Assembly: GCF_900230195.1 (NCBI RefSeq)
Contig: NZ_OCNE01000001.1
Location: 124,001 to 188,000, forward strand
Length of the DNA: 64,000 bases
Origin: Streptomyces zhaozhouensis
Lineage (GTDB): Bacteria > Actinomycetota > Actinomycetes > Streptomycetales > Streptomycetaceae
Direction of reading: 5' to 3'
Shown: piece by piece, positions 34,138 through 41,268 of the stretch
Layout of the letters: each line of letters starts with the position of its first letter
How positions within the stretch are numbered: position 1 is the stretch's first letter
The notes under the pieces: model-generated
Databases searched by the model: none
Seen by the model: only the letters and a program-made list of their open reading frames with translations
Told to the model about the DNA's origin: nothing
Program-made: the position numbers and the translations under genes

Positions 34138-34779
34138 TCACACATCGGCGTCCTGGTCGCGCAGGTACTTCATCGGGTCGATGGCGGTGCCGTAGTCGGC
34201 GGTCGTGCGGATCTCGAAGTGCAGGTGGGGGCCGCTGCTGTTACCCGTGTTACCGGACAGCGCGATCTCCTCGCCCGTCTTCACCTGATCACCCACGGCC
34301 ACGTCCACCTCGGAAAGGTGCGCGTACTGGCTGAACGTGCCATCACCGTGATCGATCACGACCGCGTTCCCATACGCGGGACCGTCACCGGCACCGTTGC
34401 CACCGGCCTTCACCACGGTCCCCTCGTGCACCGAGGACACCTCGGTACCCGTCGGCACGGCGAAGTCCTGACCACTGTGCTTGCTGGTCCAGCGGTCACC
34501 ACTGTTGCCGTACGTCGCCGACAGCTCGTAGTCACCCGAGATCGGCGACACCCAGTCACTCGCCTTCGGCTTCTCGGCGGCCGGGGCGTGGTTCCTCTCG
34601 ACGACCTCGGTGGCCTGCGGGGCCTCGCGGGCATCGGTCTTGCCGGCGCCCTCGGCCGCCACGGCCGCGCCGGAGAGGGCCACCGTGGCGCAGACGCCGG
34701 CCGCGACGGCGGCGGCGGCGCGGGCACGGAGCGACTTCGGGGCGCGGTACGGGGTGGTGGTCGTGTGGGTGTTCGGCAT
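34138..34779 (-). CDS. Exported M23-family peptidoglycan endopeptidase
   Basis: The 213-residue protein has an N-terminal export signal (AAAAVAAGVCATVALSGAAVAAEG) and a LytM/M23 zinc peptidase domain. The zinc motif is HSGQDFAVPTGTEV (His and Asp ligands) with the distal HLHF in GPHLHFEIRT. Between them are AYGNAVVIDHGDGTFSQYAHLSEVDVAVGDQVKTGEEIALSGNTGNSSG. Members cleave cross-links in peptidoglycan, which fits growth or spore germination in streptomycetes. GGAGG lies about ten bases before ATG 34779. The domain is minimal, without LysM or SH3 modules, so any wall targeting must come from the short N-terminal linker. Confidence 0.9.
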   Translation of the reverse strand: MPNTHTTTTPYRAPKSLRARAAAAVAAGVCATVALSGAAVAAEGAGKTDAREAPQATEVVERNHAPAAEKPKASDWVSPISGDYELSATYGNSGDRWTSKHSGQDFAVPTGTEVSSVHEGTVVKAGGNGAGDGPAYGNAVVIDHGDGTFSQYAHLSEVDVAVGDQVKTGEEIALSGNTGNSSGPHLHFEIRTTADYGTAIDPMKYLRDQDADV

Positions 34780-35173
34780 GGAAGAACAACCTCCGCTTTC
34801 GGGGGCATCCCGACCGGAACCAGCCGGGTGAACATCCTTGATAACGGGATATCCAGCCCGGCACAAGAAGCTCTGTTACGAAGCGGGGCCGTAGCGGGAG
34901 AAGAGGGCCCTAAGGCCCTGGACAGGCCGATCACCACCACCGAAGAAAGGGCCGCGCCTCTCACTTCCCACCATGGTGACCTGCACCGAGTCCCGAATAC
35001 CCGGAGGTCGTTCGCCGATCCCGGCGGAATCCCCTGGCGCCTCGTGACGAAAGTCCCGGGACCTTGGTCACGCTTTTCTGCTAAGCACTCTCGTAGGCGC
35101 GGAAATGGCTGTGTCGAGCGCCACAGAAAGGGGCCAGGAAATCCGCATTCCGGCCAGGAGGGAACCGCGGTCC
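34780..35173. other. Long leader/intergenic region upstream of the M23 peptidase gene
   Basis: This 394-base stretch has no supported gene. It contains AGGGCC-CTAA-GGCCCT (34903-34918) and the palindrome GTCCCGGGAC (about 35053-35062). Such long leaders before wall-hydrolase genes often carry cis-regulation. I could not match it to a c-di-AMP (ydaO-type) riboswitch on the relevant strand. Confidence 0.4.
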
Positions 35174-35911
35174 TCAGCGCGGGAAGAGCTCGAACGGGGT
35201 GCAGCGGCGCCCGCCGAACCGTTCGCTCTCCCGCTCCGAGCCGCCGATGAGCAGCGACCGCGCGTAGCCCTCGGGATCCGTCTCCCCGAGCCCGGTGACA
35301 TAGGCGCGGTGCGCCACGAGCGAGGCGACGCCGCGCTCCAGGGCCGCGTCGCCGAGCACCTGGGCGTGGGTCGACCGGGGCGAGGCCGCCACCGCGACCC
35401 AGCGGACCCCGTTCCACGGCTCCAGGCCGCCCTCCCCCAGCTGCTCGGGAAAGATCCAGCGGTTCCCCGCGTCGCCGACCGCGTCCAGCACGGCGCGGCC
35501 CACGACCCTGTGGTCGGGGGTGTTCCAGGTGTTGCCGCCCCAGGTGTCGCGGTGGTTGAGCGTGATCACCAGCTCAGGCCGGTGCCGGCGCACGGCGGCG
35601 GCGAGGTCGGCGCGGAGCGCCGGGCCCTCCTCGATCACGCCGTCCGCGTGGTCGAGGAACTCCACCGTCCGCACGCCGACGGCCGCCGCACCGGCCATCT
35701 GCTCGGCCTCCCGCACCCGGGCCGACTCCTCGGGAGGGAGGGAGTCGATCCCGGCCTCGCCTCGGGTGACCAGCACATACGCGATCTCCCTGCCGCCCTC
35801 CACCCACTCGGCGACGGCGCCGGACGCCCCGTACTCCAGGTCGTCGGGGTGGGCCACGACGGCCAGGCCACGTCGCCAGTCCAGGGGCATCGGGGTCAGC
35901 TGCTCGGTCAC
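35174..35911 (-). CDS. PIG-L family (LmbE-like) deacetylase
   Basis: The 245-residue protein has the zinc motif AVVAHPDDLEYG near residue 20 and the distal His in NTPDHRVVGRAVLDAV. Both are hallmarks of N-acetylglucosaminyl deacetylases related to MshB, BshB and GlcNAc-PI deacetylase. VLVTRGEAGID and LVITLNHRDTWGGNTWNTPDHR surround the pocket. Genuine MshB is usually encoded elsewhere, so the substrate (an N-acetyl sugar conjugate, a mycothiol S-conjugate or an antibiotic intermediate) cannot be named. It lacks a signal peptide. Confidence 0.87.
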   Translation of the reverse strand: MTEQLTPMPLDWRRGLAVVAHPDDLEYGASGAVAEWVEGGREIAYVLVTRGEAGIDSLPPEESARVREAEQMAGAAAVGVRTVEFLDHADGVIEEGPALRADLAAAVRRHRPELVITLNHRDTWGGNTWNTPDHRVVGRAVLDAVGDAGNRWIFPEQLGEGGLEPWNGVRWVAVAASPRSTHAQVLGDAALERGVASLVAHRAYVTGLGETDPEGYARSLLIGGSERESERFGGRRCTPFELFPR

Positions 35912-36001
35912 CTTCGGTCTCCTCCGGGTCGGAATGTCGCCTCGGACGAGGAACGGACGCGGCGCCCGTTCCCCGCCCAGGAGAAGAACCTAGTGAGCGG
36001 A

Positions 36002-37537
36002 TCAGCCTTCGAGGGGCTCCGGCTCGGAAACCGCCGGAACCGGCAGTCCGGCGATCCGGGCACGGCAGCGTTCCGCGCGCCGCGTCAGGGTGTCCCACAC
36101 CGCGCGGGCCCCCTCGTCACGGCGGTGGGTGAGACCTCGTTCACACAGGGCCAACGCCGCGCGGTCGTCCCCCAGGCGCTCGTGGCAGAGCGTGAGCCGG
36201 TTGAAGACCACCGGGTCGCGCGCGCCCTCGTCCACCGCCCACTGCCACAGGCGCATCGCCTCGTCCACGCGCCCCCGGCGTTCCAGCCCCTGACCGGCGT
36301 AACGGGCGGCGCGGCCCAGCGCGGCCAGGTCGCCCGCGGTGCGCAGCACCGGGAGCGCCGAGGCCAGCTCGTCGGCCCAGGCGGGCTCGGAGCCGTAGTG
36401 CGAGACCAGGGCGGCGCCCGCGCTGCCCGTGGCGCAGAGGCCCAGCGTGGCGCAGGACCAGCAGCGGCCGCAGTCCGGCAGCGCGGCGATCGCGGCCGCC
36501 GTGTCGGGAAAGAGCCCGAGCAGGTGATCGGGGCTCTCCGCGCCCTGGTCGAGCGCGGCCAGCCAGGCCACCGGCTGCGCCACGTCGTCCCTGCGGGTCG
36601 CGGGGTCGTCGAGCAGCAGGTCCAGCGCGGTGCGCAGGGCCTCGCGCGCCCACTCCGGGCGGGGGCGCCCGAACGCGGGGGTCGGCGAGGTGAGCGTCCC
36701 GCCGAACCAGCCCCACAGCCGCCCCGCCTCCGGGCACTCCTCGCCCTGGAGCGTGCGCAGCGCCGTGCGCCAGGCGCCCACGCCGCCGCGCCAGGCGGCG
36801 ATCACCTCGTGGGCGTCGCGGTGCGCCGCGCTGAGGCCCGGCGTCTCCGCGTCGCACCGGGCACGCCGGCGGCGTTCGCGGCGCAGCACCTCGTCGCTGG
36901 GCTCGACGAGCCCTTCGAGGCCGGTGTGCCCGTCCTCGGCGGCGCGGTCCAGCAGCCGCAGCAGCAGCACGGCGGTGACCTCGGCGTCGGAGTCGGCACG
37001 GTGCGCCCGGTGGGGCACGCCGAGGGACGCGACGCAGGTGGCGAGCCGGTGGTTGGCCAGCTCGGGGAGGTAGCGGCGGGCCAGCGTGAGGGTGTCGAGG
37101 CTGGTGGCCGGGGGCGGCCCCGCGTGGGCCAGCTCCAGCTCCATGGCCAGAAAGCGCAGGTCGAAGCCGACGTTGTGGGCCACCAGCACGGCGCCCTCCA
37201 GTCGGCGGTCGATCTCGGGCAGCACCGCGGCGAAGCGGGGTGCCGTGGTGCTCTCGGCCTTGGTGATGCCGTGGATGTGGACCGGGCCGGTGTCGCGGCC
37301 GGGGTCGAGGAGGCTGGTCCAGCGGTCGGCTATCCGGCCGTCGACGACGGTGACCAGGGCGAGCGAGACCATGCGGTCGCCGCGTTCCGGGTCGAAGCCC
37401 GTGGTCTCGCAGTCGAGCACCACATAGCGGTGACCGTGCAGGGGATGGGGACGGGGAACGGCGCCGGTGCCGGGGTCGCCCGGGGAGGTGGGGCCGTCGA
37501 ACGCATCGGATGTGCCGGGGGATGTGTCGGGTCGCAT
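36002..37537 (-). CDS. DnaQ-family 3'-5' exonuclease with a Cys cluster and TPR-like C-terminus
   Basis: The 511-residue protein starts at ATG 37537. Residues 36-200 form a DEDDh exonuclease: VVLDCETTGFDPERGDRM (Asp42, Glu44), LVAHNVGFDLRFL, and HRAHRADSDAEVT. Residues 220-340 are helical with no motif I know. A four-cysteine cluster, Cys356-x2-Cys-x2-Cys-x5-Cys368 (CGRCWSCATLGLC), follows and could bind zinc or an Fe-S cluster. The last 140 residues look like tetratricopeptide repeats (LGRAARYAGQGLERRGRVDEAMRLWQWA, DPVVFNRLTLCHERLGDDRAALALCERGL). It is not the replicative epsilon subunit. A role in nucleic-acid processing is likely, details unknown. Confidence 0.85.
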   Translation of the reverse strand: MRPDTSPGTSDAFDGPTSPGDPGTGAVPRPHPLHGHRYVVLDCETTGFDPERGDRMVSLALVTVVDGRIADRWTSLLDPGRDTGPVHIHGITKAESTTAPRFAAVLPEIDRRLEGAVLVAHNVGFDLRFLAMELELAHAGPPPATSLDTLTLARRYLPELANHRLATCVASLGVPHRAHRADSDAEVTAVLLLRLLDRAAEDGHTGLEGLVEPSDEVLRRERRRRARCDAETPGLSAAHRDAHEVIAAWRGGVGAWRTALRTLQGEECPEAGRLWGWFGGTLTSPTPAFGRPRPEWAREALRTALDLLLDDPATRRDDVAQPVAWLAALDQGAESPDHLLGLFPDTAAAIAALPDCGRCWSCATLGLCATGSAGAALVSHYGSEPAWADELASALPVLRTAGDLAALGRAARYAGQGLERRGRVDEAMRLWQWAVDEGARDPVVFNRLTLCHERLGDDRAALALCERGLTHRRDEGARAVWDTLTRRAERCRARIAGLPVPAVSEPEPLEG

Positions 37538-37575
37538 GGGAGTTCCGGGGGGCGGGTGGGAGCGCGGGCCGGGGC

Positions 37576-38025
37576 TCAGCGCCAGCCGTGGCGCGCCTGG
37601 AGGTTGTGCACGACGCGGTTGTACCGCGCGCGGTCGAGCGCGCACGCCTCCCGGCGCATCCCGTCGGGGTGCACGCGCAGCACACGGTCCAGATGGACCC
37701 AGGAGTCGCGGCCGGTGCGGTCCCAGGGGCCGGCGCCCAACGGCAGCCACTCGTCGTCGTGGTCCTTGTCCTGGCTGGTCAACTGGACGGCCAGCAACGT
37801 CTCCCGCCCCTCCTCGCGCGCCACCACCAGCACCGGGCGGTCCTTGCCCCGGCCGTCGTTCTCCTCGTAGGGCACCCACGTCCAGACGATCTCGCCCGGG
37901 TCGGGGTCCCCGTCCGGCTCCGGCGCGTACGCGGTGCGCACCTGCCCGATCCCGCGCGGCTCGACCTCGACCGTGGCGGCGGCGCCATGGCGGCCATGTA
38001 TCTCGTCTGACTGGGTGCTGTCCAT
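37576..38025 (-). CDS. PemK/MazF-like protein without an adjacent antitoxin
   Basis: The 149-residue protein starts at ATG 38025. A 40-residue polar N-terminus precedes the PemK/MazF-like core: PGEIVWTWVPYEENDGRGKDRPVLVVARE, then LLAVQLTSQDKD and SWVHLDRVLRVHPDG. The family includes ribonuclease toxins, but no small antitoxin gene is next to it. The long N-terminus and the core-chromosome location suggest a non-toxin role or a solitary RNase. The catalytic Arg/Thr/Ser of MazF cannot be verified by eye. Confidence 0.75.
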   Translation of the reverse strand: MDSTQSDEIHGRHGAAATVEVEPRGIGQVRTAYAPEPDGDPDPGEIVWTWVPYEENDGRGKDRPVLVVAREEGRETLLAVQLTSQDKDHDDEWLPLGAGPWDRTGRDSWVHLDRVLRVHPDGMRREACALDRARYNRVVHNLQARHGWR

Positions 38026-38056
38026 GCGCCCACGGTATCGCCGTCGTCCCGCGCCG

Positions 38057-38079
38057 CTGTCAGTGGCGGGCCCTACCGT
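38057..38079 (+). promoter_or_regulatory. DNA-damage-type promoter facing an antisense direction
   Basis: CTGTCAGTG, eight bases, TACCGT on the plus strand. It matches the consensus except for the first base. No convincing plus-strand gene follows. The transcript would run antisense across the unknown gene at 38175-38615. Confidence 0.45.
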
Positions 38080-38174
38080 GGGGAACGGTCGAAATCCGGC
38101 CGCTCGGAGCCCCGTTGGGGGTGGGAACGCGATGCCCGCTCGGCCCCGCGGCGCGTCCGGCCGTCCGCGTGCGC

Positions 38175-38615
38175 TCAGGGCTCCATGGAGTGCAGGACGC
38201 GCTCCCGGACGCCGTCGAGGAAGCGCGGCACGTCGGCCATGCTGGTCCCGGTGCACTGCACGATCAGGTCCATCACGTCGCCCGCCGAGAGCGCGCCCAC
38301 CACCGGGTGGACGTGGGCGAGCGCGACGCGCTCCTCCATGCGTTTCAACACGTGGATGGCGAGGTTGAGTTCGGGGACGCGTCCGGTGTCGCCGAAGTCG
38401 ACCTTCTGGCGCACCACCCACATGTCCGGGATGACCTGCCCGAAGACGATGAGGTGCGCCAGGGCGAACATGGACCGCGCGCACTGCCGGGCGCTCTCGT
38501 CCGACTCGTCCTGAAGGGCCCGCACCCCCTCCTCGTCCTCGGCGAGATGAGCCTTGATCAGCGCCACGGCGTGCAGCACTTCGTCCCTGGTGTACGGCCT
38601 GACCGTGTCGTCCAC
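38175..38615 (-). CDS. Conserved small acidic protein of unknown function
   Basis: The 146-residue protein is helical and acidic, opening with DDTVRPYTRDEVLHAVALIKAHLAEDEEGVRALQ. The middle has CARSMFALAHLIVFGQVIPDMWVVRQKVDFGDTGRVPELNLAIHVLKRMEERVALAHVHPV. The end is MDLIVQCTGTSMADVPRFLDGVRERVL. There is no signal peptide, transmembrane helix or catalytic motif. The sequence has normal coding composition and is clearly a real gene. I do not recognise the family. A damage-type promoter on the opposite strand (38057-38079) points at its 3' end. Confidence 0.7.
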   Translation of the reverse strand: MDDTVRPYTRDEVLHAVALIKAHLAEDEEGVRALQDESDESARQCARSMFALAHLIVFGQVIPDMWVVRQKVDFGDTGRVPELNLAIHVLKRMEERVALAHVHPVVGALSAGDVMDLIVQCTGTSMADVPRFLDGVRERVLHSMEP

Positions 38616-38724
38616 GCCCCAACTCCCTGATCACTGTGCGCTGACGGTACGAACACCCAGTGTGTCAGCTCCCGGGCGGAACGGGGCCCCGTGAGGCGAC
38701 TTCACGCCCGGGCGCGCGCGGCGG

Positions 38725-39369
38725 TCAGGCGCGCCCCGGGAGCCCCGTCCACGCCGGGCGCGCGGGGTGGTCCATGCGCACCACCACGTCGGCGGACTCC
38801 AGCGGGCTCTCCTCGGCGTCGTATTGGGCGAAGGCCGGCACGGTCCAGCGTTCCCCCTCCGCGGTGCGCCGGAGCAACGCGCCCTCGGAGAGCGCGAGAT
38901 GGACGGTCAGATCGGCGGGAAACCATCGCCCCAGCAGAAAGGCGCCGTGGAGCAGCAGCACGCCGCCCGGCGGGAGCGCGACATAGGCGCTGCGGGTGGC
39001 CCGGTCGCGCTCCGCGTCCCAGAGGTCCGGCAGCACCCGGCCGCTGCCCCCCGGGTCAAGGGGCGTCAGCACCTCGCGCCAGAGCGCGCCCTCGTCCAGC
39101 CACGACTCCCGGTACGCGTCCGGGTCCCGCCGCCCGAACTCGTAGCGCAGCGAGGCCGCGCGCAGAAAGCCGGCCGCGTCCACCACCAGCGCCGAACGGC
39201 CCCGCAGCCGCAACTCGTCGGCGACCTCGCGGGCCAGCCGGCCGCCGCCGGCCGCCGGCGCCCCGTCGACCAGCACCCGCCGCCAGGCGTCCGGCGCGCC
39301 GCCGGCGGCGAGCACCCCCTCGGCGAGAGCGGCGGCCAGTCTCTCCCGGGTGATCGCCTCCAGTCGCAT
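38725..39369 (-). CDS. Uridine-kinase-like protein with a degenerate P-loop
   Basis: The 214-residue protein has the overall plan of uridine/nucleoside kinases: RRVLVDGAPAAGGGRLAREVADELRLRGRSALVVDAAGFLRAASLR at residues 31-76. The Walker A motif GxxxxGK(S/T) is replaced by GAPAAGGGR (residues 36-44), so the phosphate-binding Lys is missing. Later segments are ALWREVLTPLDPGGSGRVLPDLWDAERDRATR, GGVLLLHGAFLLGRW and the LID-like ALSEGALLRRTAEGERWTVPAFAQYDAEESPLESADVVVRMDHPARP. ATG 39369 was chosen because the upstream open frame overlaps the divergent 77-residue gene. It may bind nucleotides without phosphorylating them. Confidence 0.75.
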   Translation of the reverse strand: MRLEAITRERLAAALAEGVLAAGGAPDAWRRVLVDGAPAAGGGRLAREVADELRLRGRSALVVDAAGFLRAASLRYEFGRRDPDAYRESWLDEGALWREVLTPLDPGGSGRVLPDLWDAERDRATRSAYVALPPGGVLLLHGAFLLGRWFPADLTVHLALSEGALLRRTAEGERWTVPAFAQYDAEESPLESADVVVRMDHPARPAWTGLPGRA

Positions 39370-39475
39370 GGCCCCATCATCACCCGCCCCCCGCACCCGG
39401 GCGCACGAGCCGGCGCTCGCTTCACCGCCCAGGCGCGTTCTTCCCTCCACGCGCCCGGCACCGCACGATAGATCC

Positions 39476-39709
39476 ATGACCGAAGACGCCACCGATCCCC
39501 CGCAGCTCGTCCCCTATGTGGAGGCGCTGCGCGCCCGGTTACCGGCCGACCAGTTCATCCTGCTGATGCGCGCCTTCAACGCGTGGCTGACGGGCGGCGG
39601 GCGGCTCGCCGTCCCCATGGGGCAGGACGAACGGCCGGAGGACGAGCCGTTCACCGCCGAGCTGCAGAACGAGATGCTCACGCTGATGCGGCTCACCGGC
39701 ACGCCCTGA
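39476..39709 (+). CDS. Small protein of unknown function containing a TTA codon
   Basis: The 77-residue protein starts at ATG 39476, three bases after a TAGATC hexamer that may belong to a near-leaderless promoter. The core PYVEALRARLPADQFILLMRAFNAWLTGGGRLA is predicted helical. The tail is acidic and ends TAELQNEMLTLMRLTGTP. Codon 22 (39539-39541) is TTA, the rare leucine codon read by the bldA tRNA in Streptomyces, which would restrict translation to late growth or development. I do not recognise the family. Confidence 0.6.
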   Translation: MTEDATDPPQLVPYVEALRARLPADQFILLMRAFNAWLTGGGRLAVPMGQDERPEDEPFTAELQNEMLTLMRLTGTP

Positions 39710-39817
39710 CCCGCCCCCGTCCCCCCACCGCTCCCGGCCCCGGACCCGGCGTCGGCCCCGGCCCGGCGCCCGGGACGCGCAGATCTCCCCGGGGTTCGCT
39801 CCTCTGGACCCGTCAGA

Positions 39818-39851
39818 TGACATCTTTTGTCAGGTGTTTTCCAAAAACACC
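39818..39851. promoter_or_regulatory. Two abutting palindromes before the FUSC exporter gene
   Basis: TGACA-TCTTT-TGTCA (39818-39832) is directly followed by GGTGTTTT-CCA-AAAACACC (39833-39851), a perfect 8-bp-arm palindrome. Both lie 25-58 bases before the FUSC start. The local A/T richness stands out from the surroundings. They look like operator sites for a dimeric repressor such as MarR or TetR. Confidence 0.5.
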
Positions 39852-39875
39852 ACAGAGGAGCGAAAGGGGAGACAG

Positions 39876-41120
39876 ATGCCGGATGTCTCCGAACAGATCA
39901 TCGACCTCGCCAAGCGGCGCGCCGAGCCCGTGGGCATCCAGACCGTCCGGTCCGCCGCCGCGGCGACCCTCGCCTACATGGCCGCCCTCTGGCTGACCAA
40001 CGTCACCGCCCCGCTGCTGGCCCCGCTCACCGCGCTCCTGGTCGTGCAGGTCACCCTCTACTCCACCCTCACCACCGGGGTGCGGCGCGTCAACGCGGTG
40101 GTGACGGGCGTGCTGTTGGCCTCCGCCTTCAGCTCGGTGGTCGGCCTCAGCTGGTGGAGCCTGGGGCTGCTGATCCTCTCGGCGCTGACCGCCGGCCATC
40201 TGGTGCGAGTCAGCGAGTTCGTTCCCGAGGTCGCGATCAGCGCGATGCTGGTGCTCGGCGTGACCCAGGTCGCGGAGACCGCCCTGGACCGGGTCGTGGA
40301 GACGGTGATCGGCGCGGTCGTCGGGCTGCTGTTCAACCTGGTCTTCGTTCCGCCCGTCTGGGTGCGCTCCGCGGGCGACGACATCGAGGAACAGGCCCGG
40401 CGGATGCGCCAGCTGCTGGTGCGGCTGAGCGAGGAGGCCAGCGAGCGCGAGCCACGGCTGACGACGCTCGCCGAGAAGCTGGAGGAGGCGCGCCAGCTCG
40501 ACCAGGACGTGGCCCAGGTCGACGCCTCGCTCACCCAGGCCGAGGAGAGCCTGCGCTTCAACCCGCGGGCCAAGGAGCCGGTGCTGACCAGGATCGTGCT
40601 GCGCACCGGCCTCGACACCCTGGAGGTCTGCGCGGTCATCCTGCGCACCCTCTCCCGCAACCTCACCGACCTCTCGGCCCTCCGGGGCGACCAACCGCTC
40701 TTCCCCGAGGACGTGGCACCCGCCGTCCGGGAGCTGCTGAGCAACCTCGCCGGAGCGGTCGACAGCTACGCAACCCTGATCACCAGCCAGGTCAGCAGCG
40801 ACGCCGACGAGGCCGAGGCGTTCCTCGAGGTGGAGCTGGACGCGGCCAGGGTCAGCCGGGAGCATGTCGCCCAACTGCTGCTGGCCCGGGTGCAGGAGCA
40901 CCCCAAGCAGTGGCAGTGGCACGGCTCGATGCTCGCCGAGGTCGACCGGCTCCTCGACGAGCTGGACAGCGAGAAGCGCTCCACCAAGCTGGCGGCCGAG
41001 CTGGACCGCGTCTCCCGCGAGGAGCGCGAGCGCAACCCCCGGATGCACCGCGTGCGCCGCCGGATGCGCCGGGTGCGCAGCGGCGTCGAGCGCCGTTTCC
41101 AGCGCCTGCGCGCCGGCTGA
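39876..41120 (+). CDS. FUSC-family (aromatic acid exporter-like) membrane protein
   Basis: The 414-residue protein starts at ATG 39876 after AAGGGGAGA. GTG 39834 in the same frame would lie inside the upstream palindrome. Residues 20-165 contain about six transmembrane helices (AAAATLAYMAALWL, APLLAPLTALLVVQVTLYSTL, VNAVVTGVLLASAFSSVVGL, SLGLLILSALTAGHL, AISAMLVLGVTQV, VIGAVVGLLFNLVFVPPVW). The remaining 250 residues are a long cytoplasmic helical region with coiled-coil character, ending in a very basic tail (RMHRVRRRMRRVRSGVERRF). This is the layout of FUSC/ArAE efflux proteins. The transported compound is unknown, and tandem palindromes upstream suggest ligand-controlled expression. Confidence 0.85.
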   Translation: MPDVSEQIIDLAKRRAEPVGIQTVRSAAAATLAYMAALWLTNVTAPLLAPLTALLVVQVTLYSTLTTGVRRVNAVVTGVLLASAFSSVVGLSWWSLGLLILSALTAGHLVRVSEFVPEVAISAMLVLGVTQVAETALDRVVETVIGAVVGLLFNLVFVPPVWVRSAGDDIEEQARRMRQLLVRLSEEASEREPRLTTLAEKLEEARQLDQDVAQVDASLTQAEESLRFNPRAKEPVLTRIVLRTGLDTLEVCAVILRTLSRNLTDLSALRGDQPLFPEDVAPAVRELLSNLAGAVDSYATLITSQVSSDADEAEAFLEVELDAARVSREHVAQLLLARVQEHPKQWQWHGSMLAEVDRLLDELDSEKRSTKLAAELDRVSREERERNPRMHRVRRRMRRVRSGVERRFQRLRAG

Positions 41121-41131
41121 GGCCCCGGCGC

Positions 41132-41187
41132 GCTTCCGCACGGCCGGCTTCCGCGAGGCCGGCTTGCGCGCGGCCGCTTCCGCGCGG
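41132..41187. repeat. Four imperfect 15-base tandem repeats
   Basis: Units approximate GCTTCCGCGCGGCCG, starting at 41132, 41147, 41162 and (truncated) 41177. They occupy the gap between convergent FUSC and the small amyloid-motif gene. No coding sense is apparent on either strand. Confidence 0.55.
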
Positions 41188-41268
41188 TTTCCGTCGGGCA
41201 CACGGCGGCGCGGCGTCGTCTTCGGTCGGGCACGCGTCGGCTTCGGTCGACGTCCCGTCGGCGAACGC

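Noticed and set aside
34780..35173. ydaO-type c-di-AMP riboswitch before the M23 peptidase gene, suggested by GCTAAGCACTCTCGTAGGCG near 35080
   Set aside because: The resemblance is to the 3' end of the motif but on the plus strand, opposite to the gene. The GGGGGA(A)CC core and the GGGUGAAGC segment are absent on both strands.
37576..38025. Type II toxin-antitoxin operon
   Set aside because: No small antitoxin-like gene on either side; the neighbours are an exonuclease and an unrelated acidic protein.
38132..38368. Small plus-strand gene after the antisense damage promoter
   Set aside because: The 78-codon frame encodes Arg/Pro/Ala-rich sequence typical of a shadow of the minus-strand gene, with only a weak ribosome binding site.
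39828..39852. TTGTCAGGT before the FUSC gene as another damage promoter
   Set aside because: It deviates in the last two -35 bases and no TANNNT follows after eight bases. The sequence is better explained by the two palindromes.
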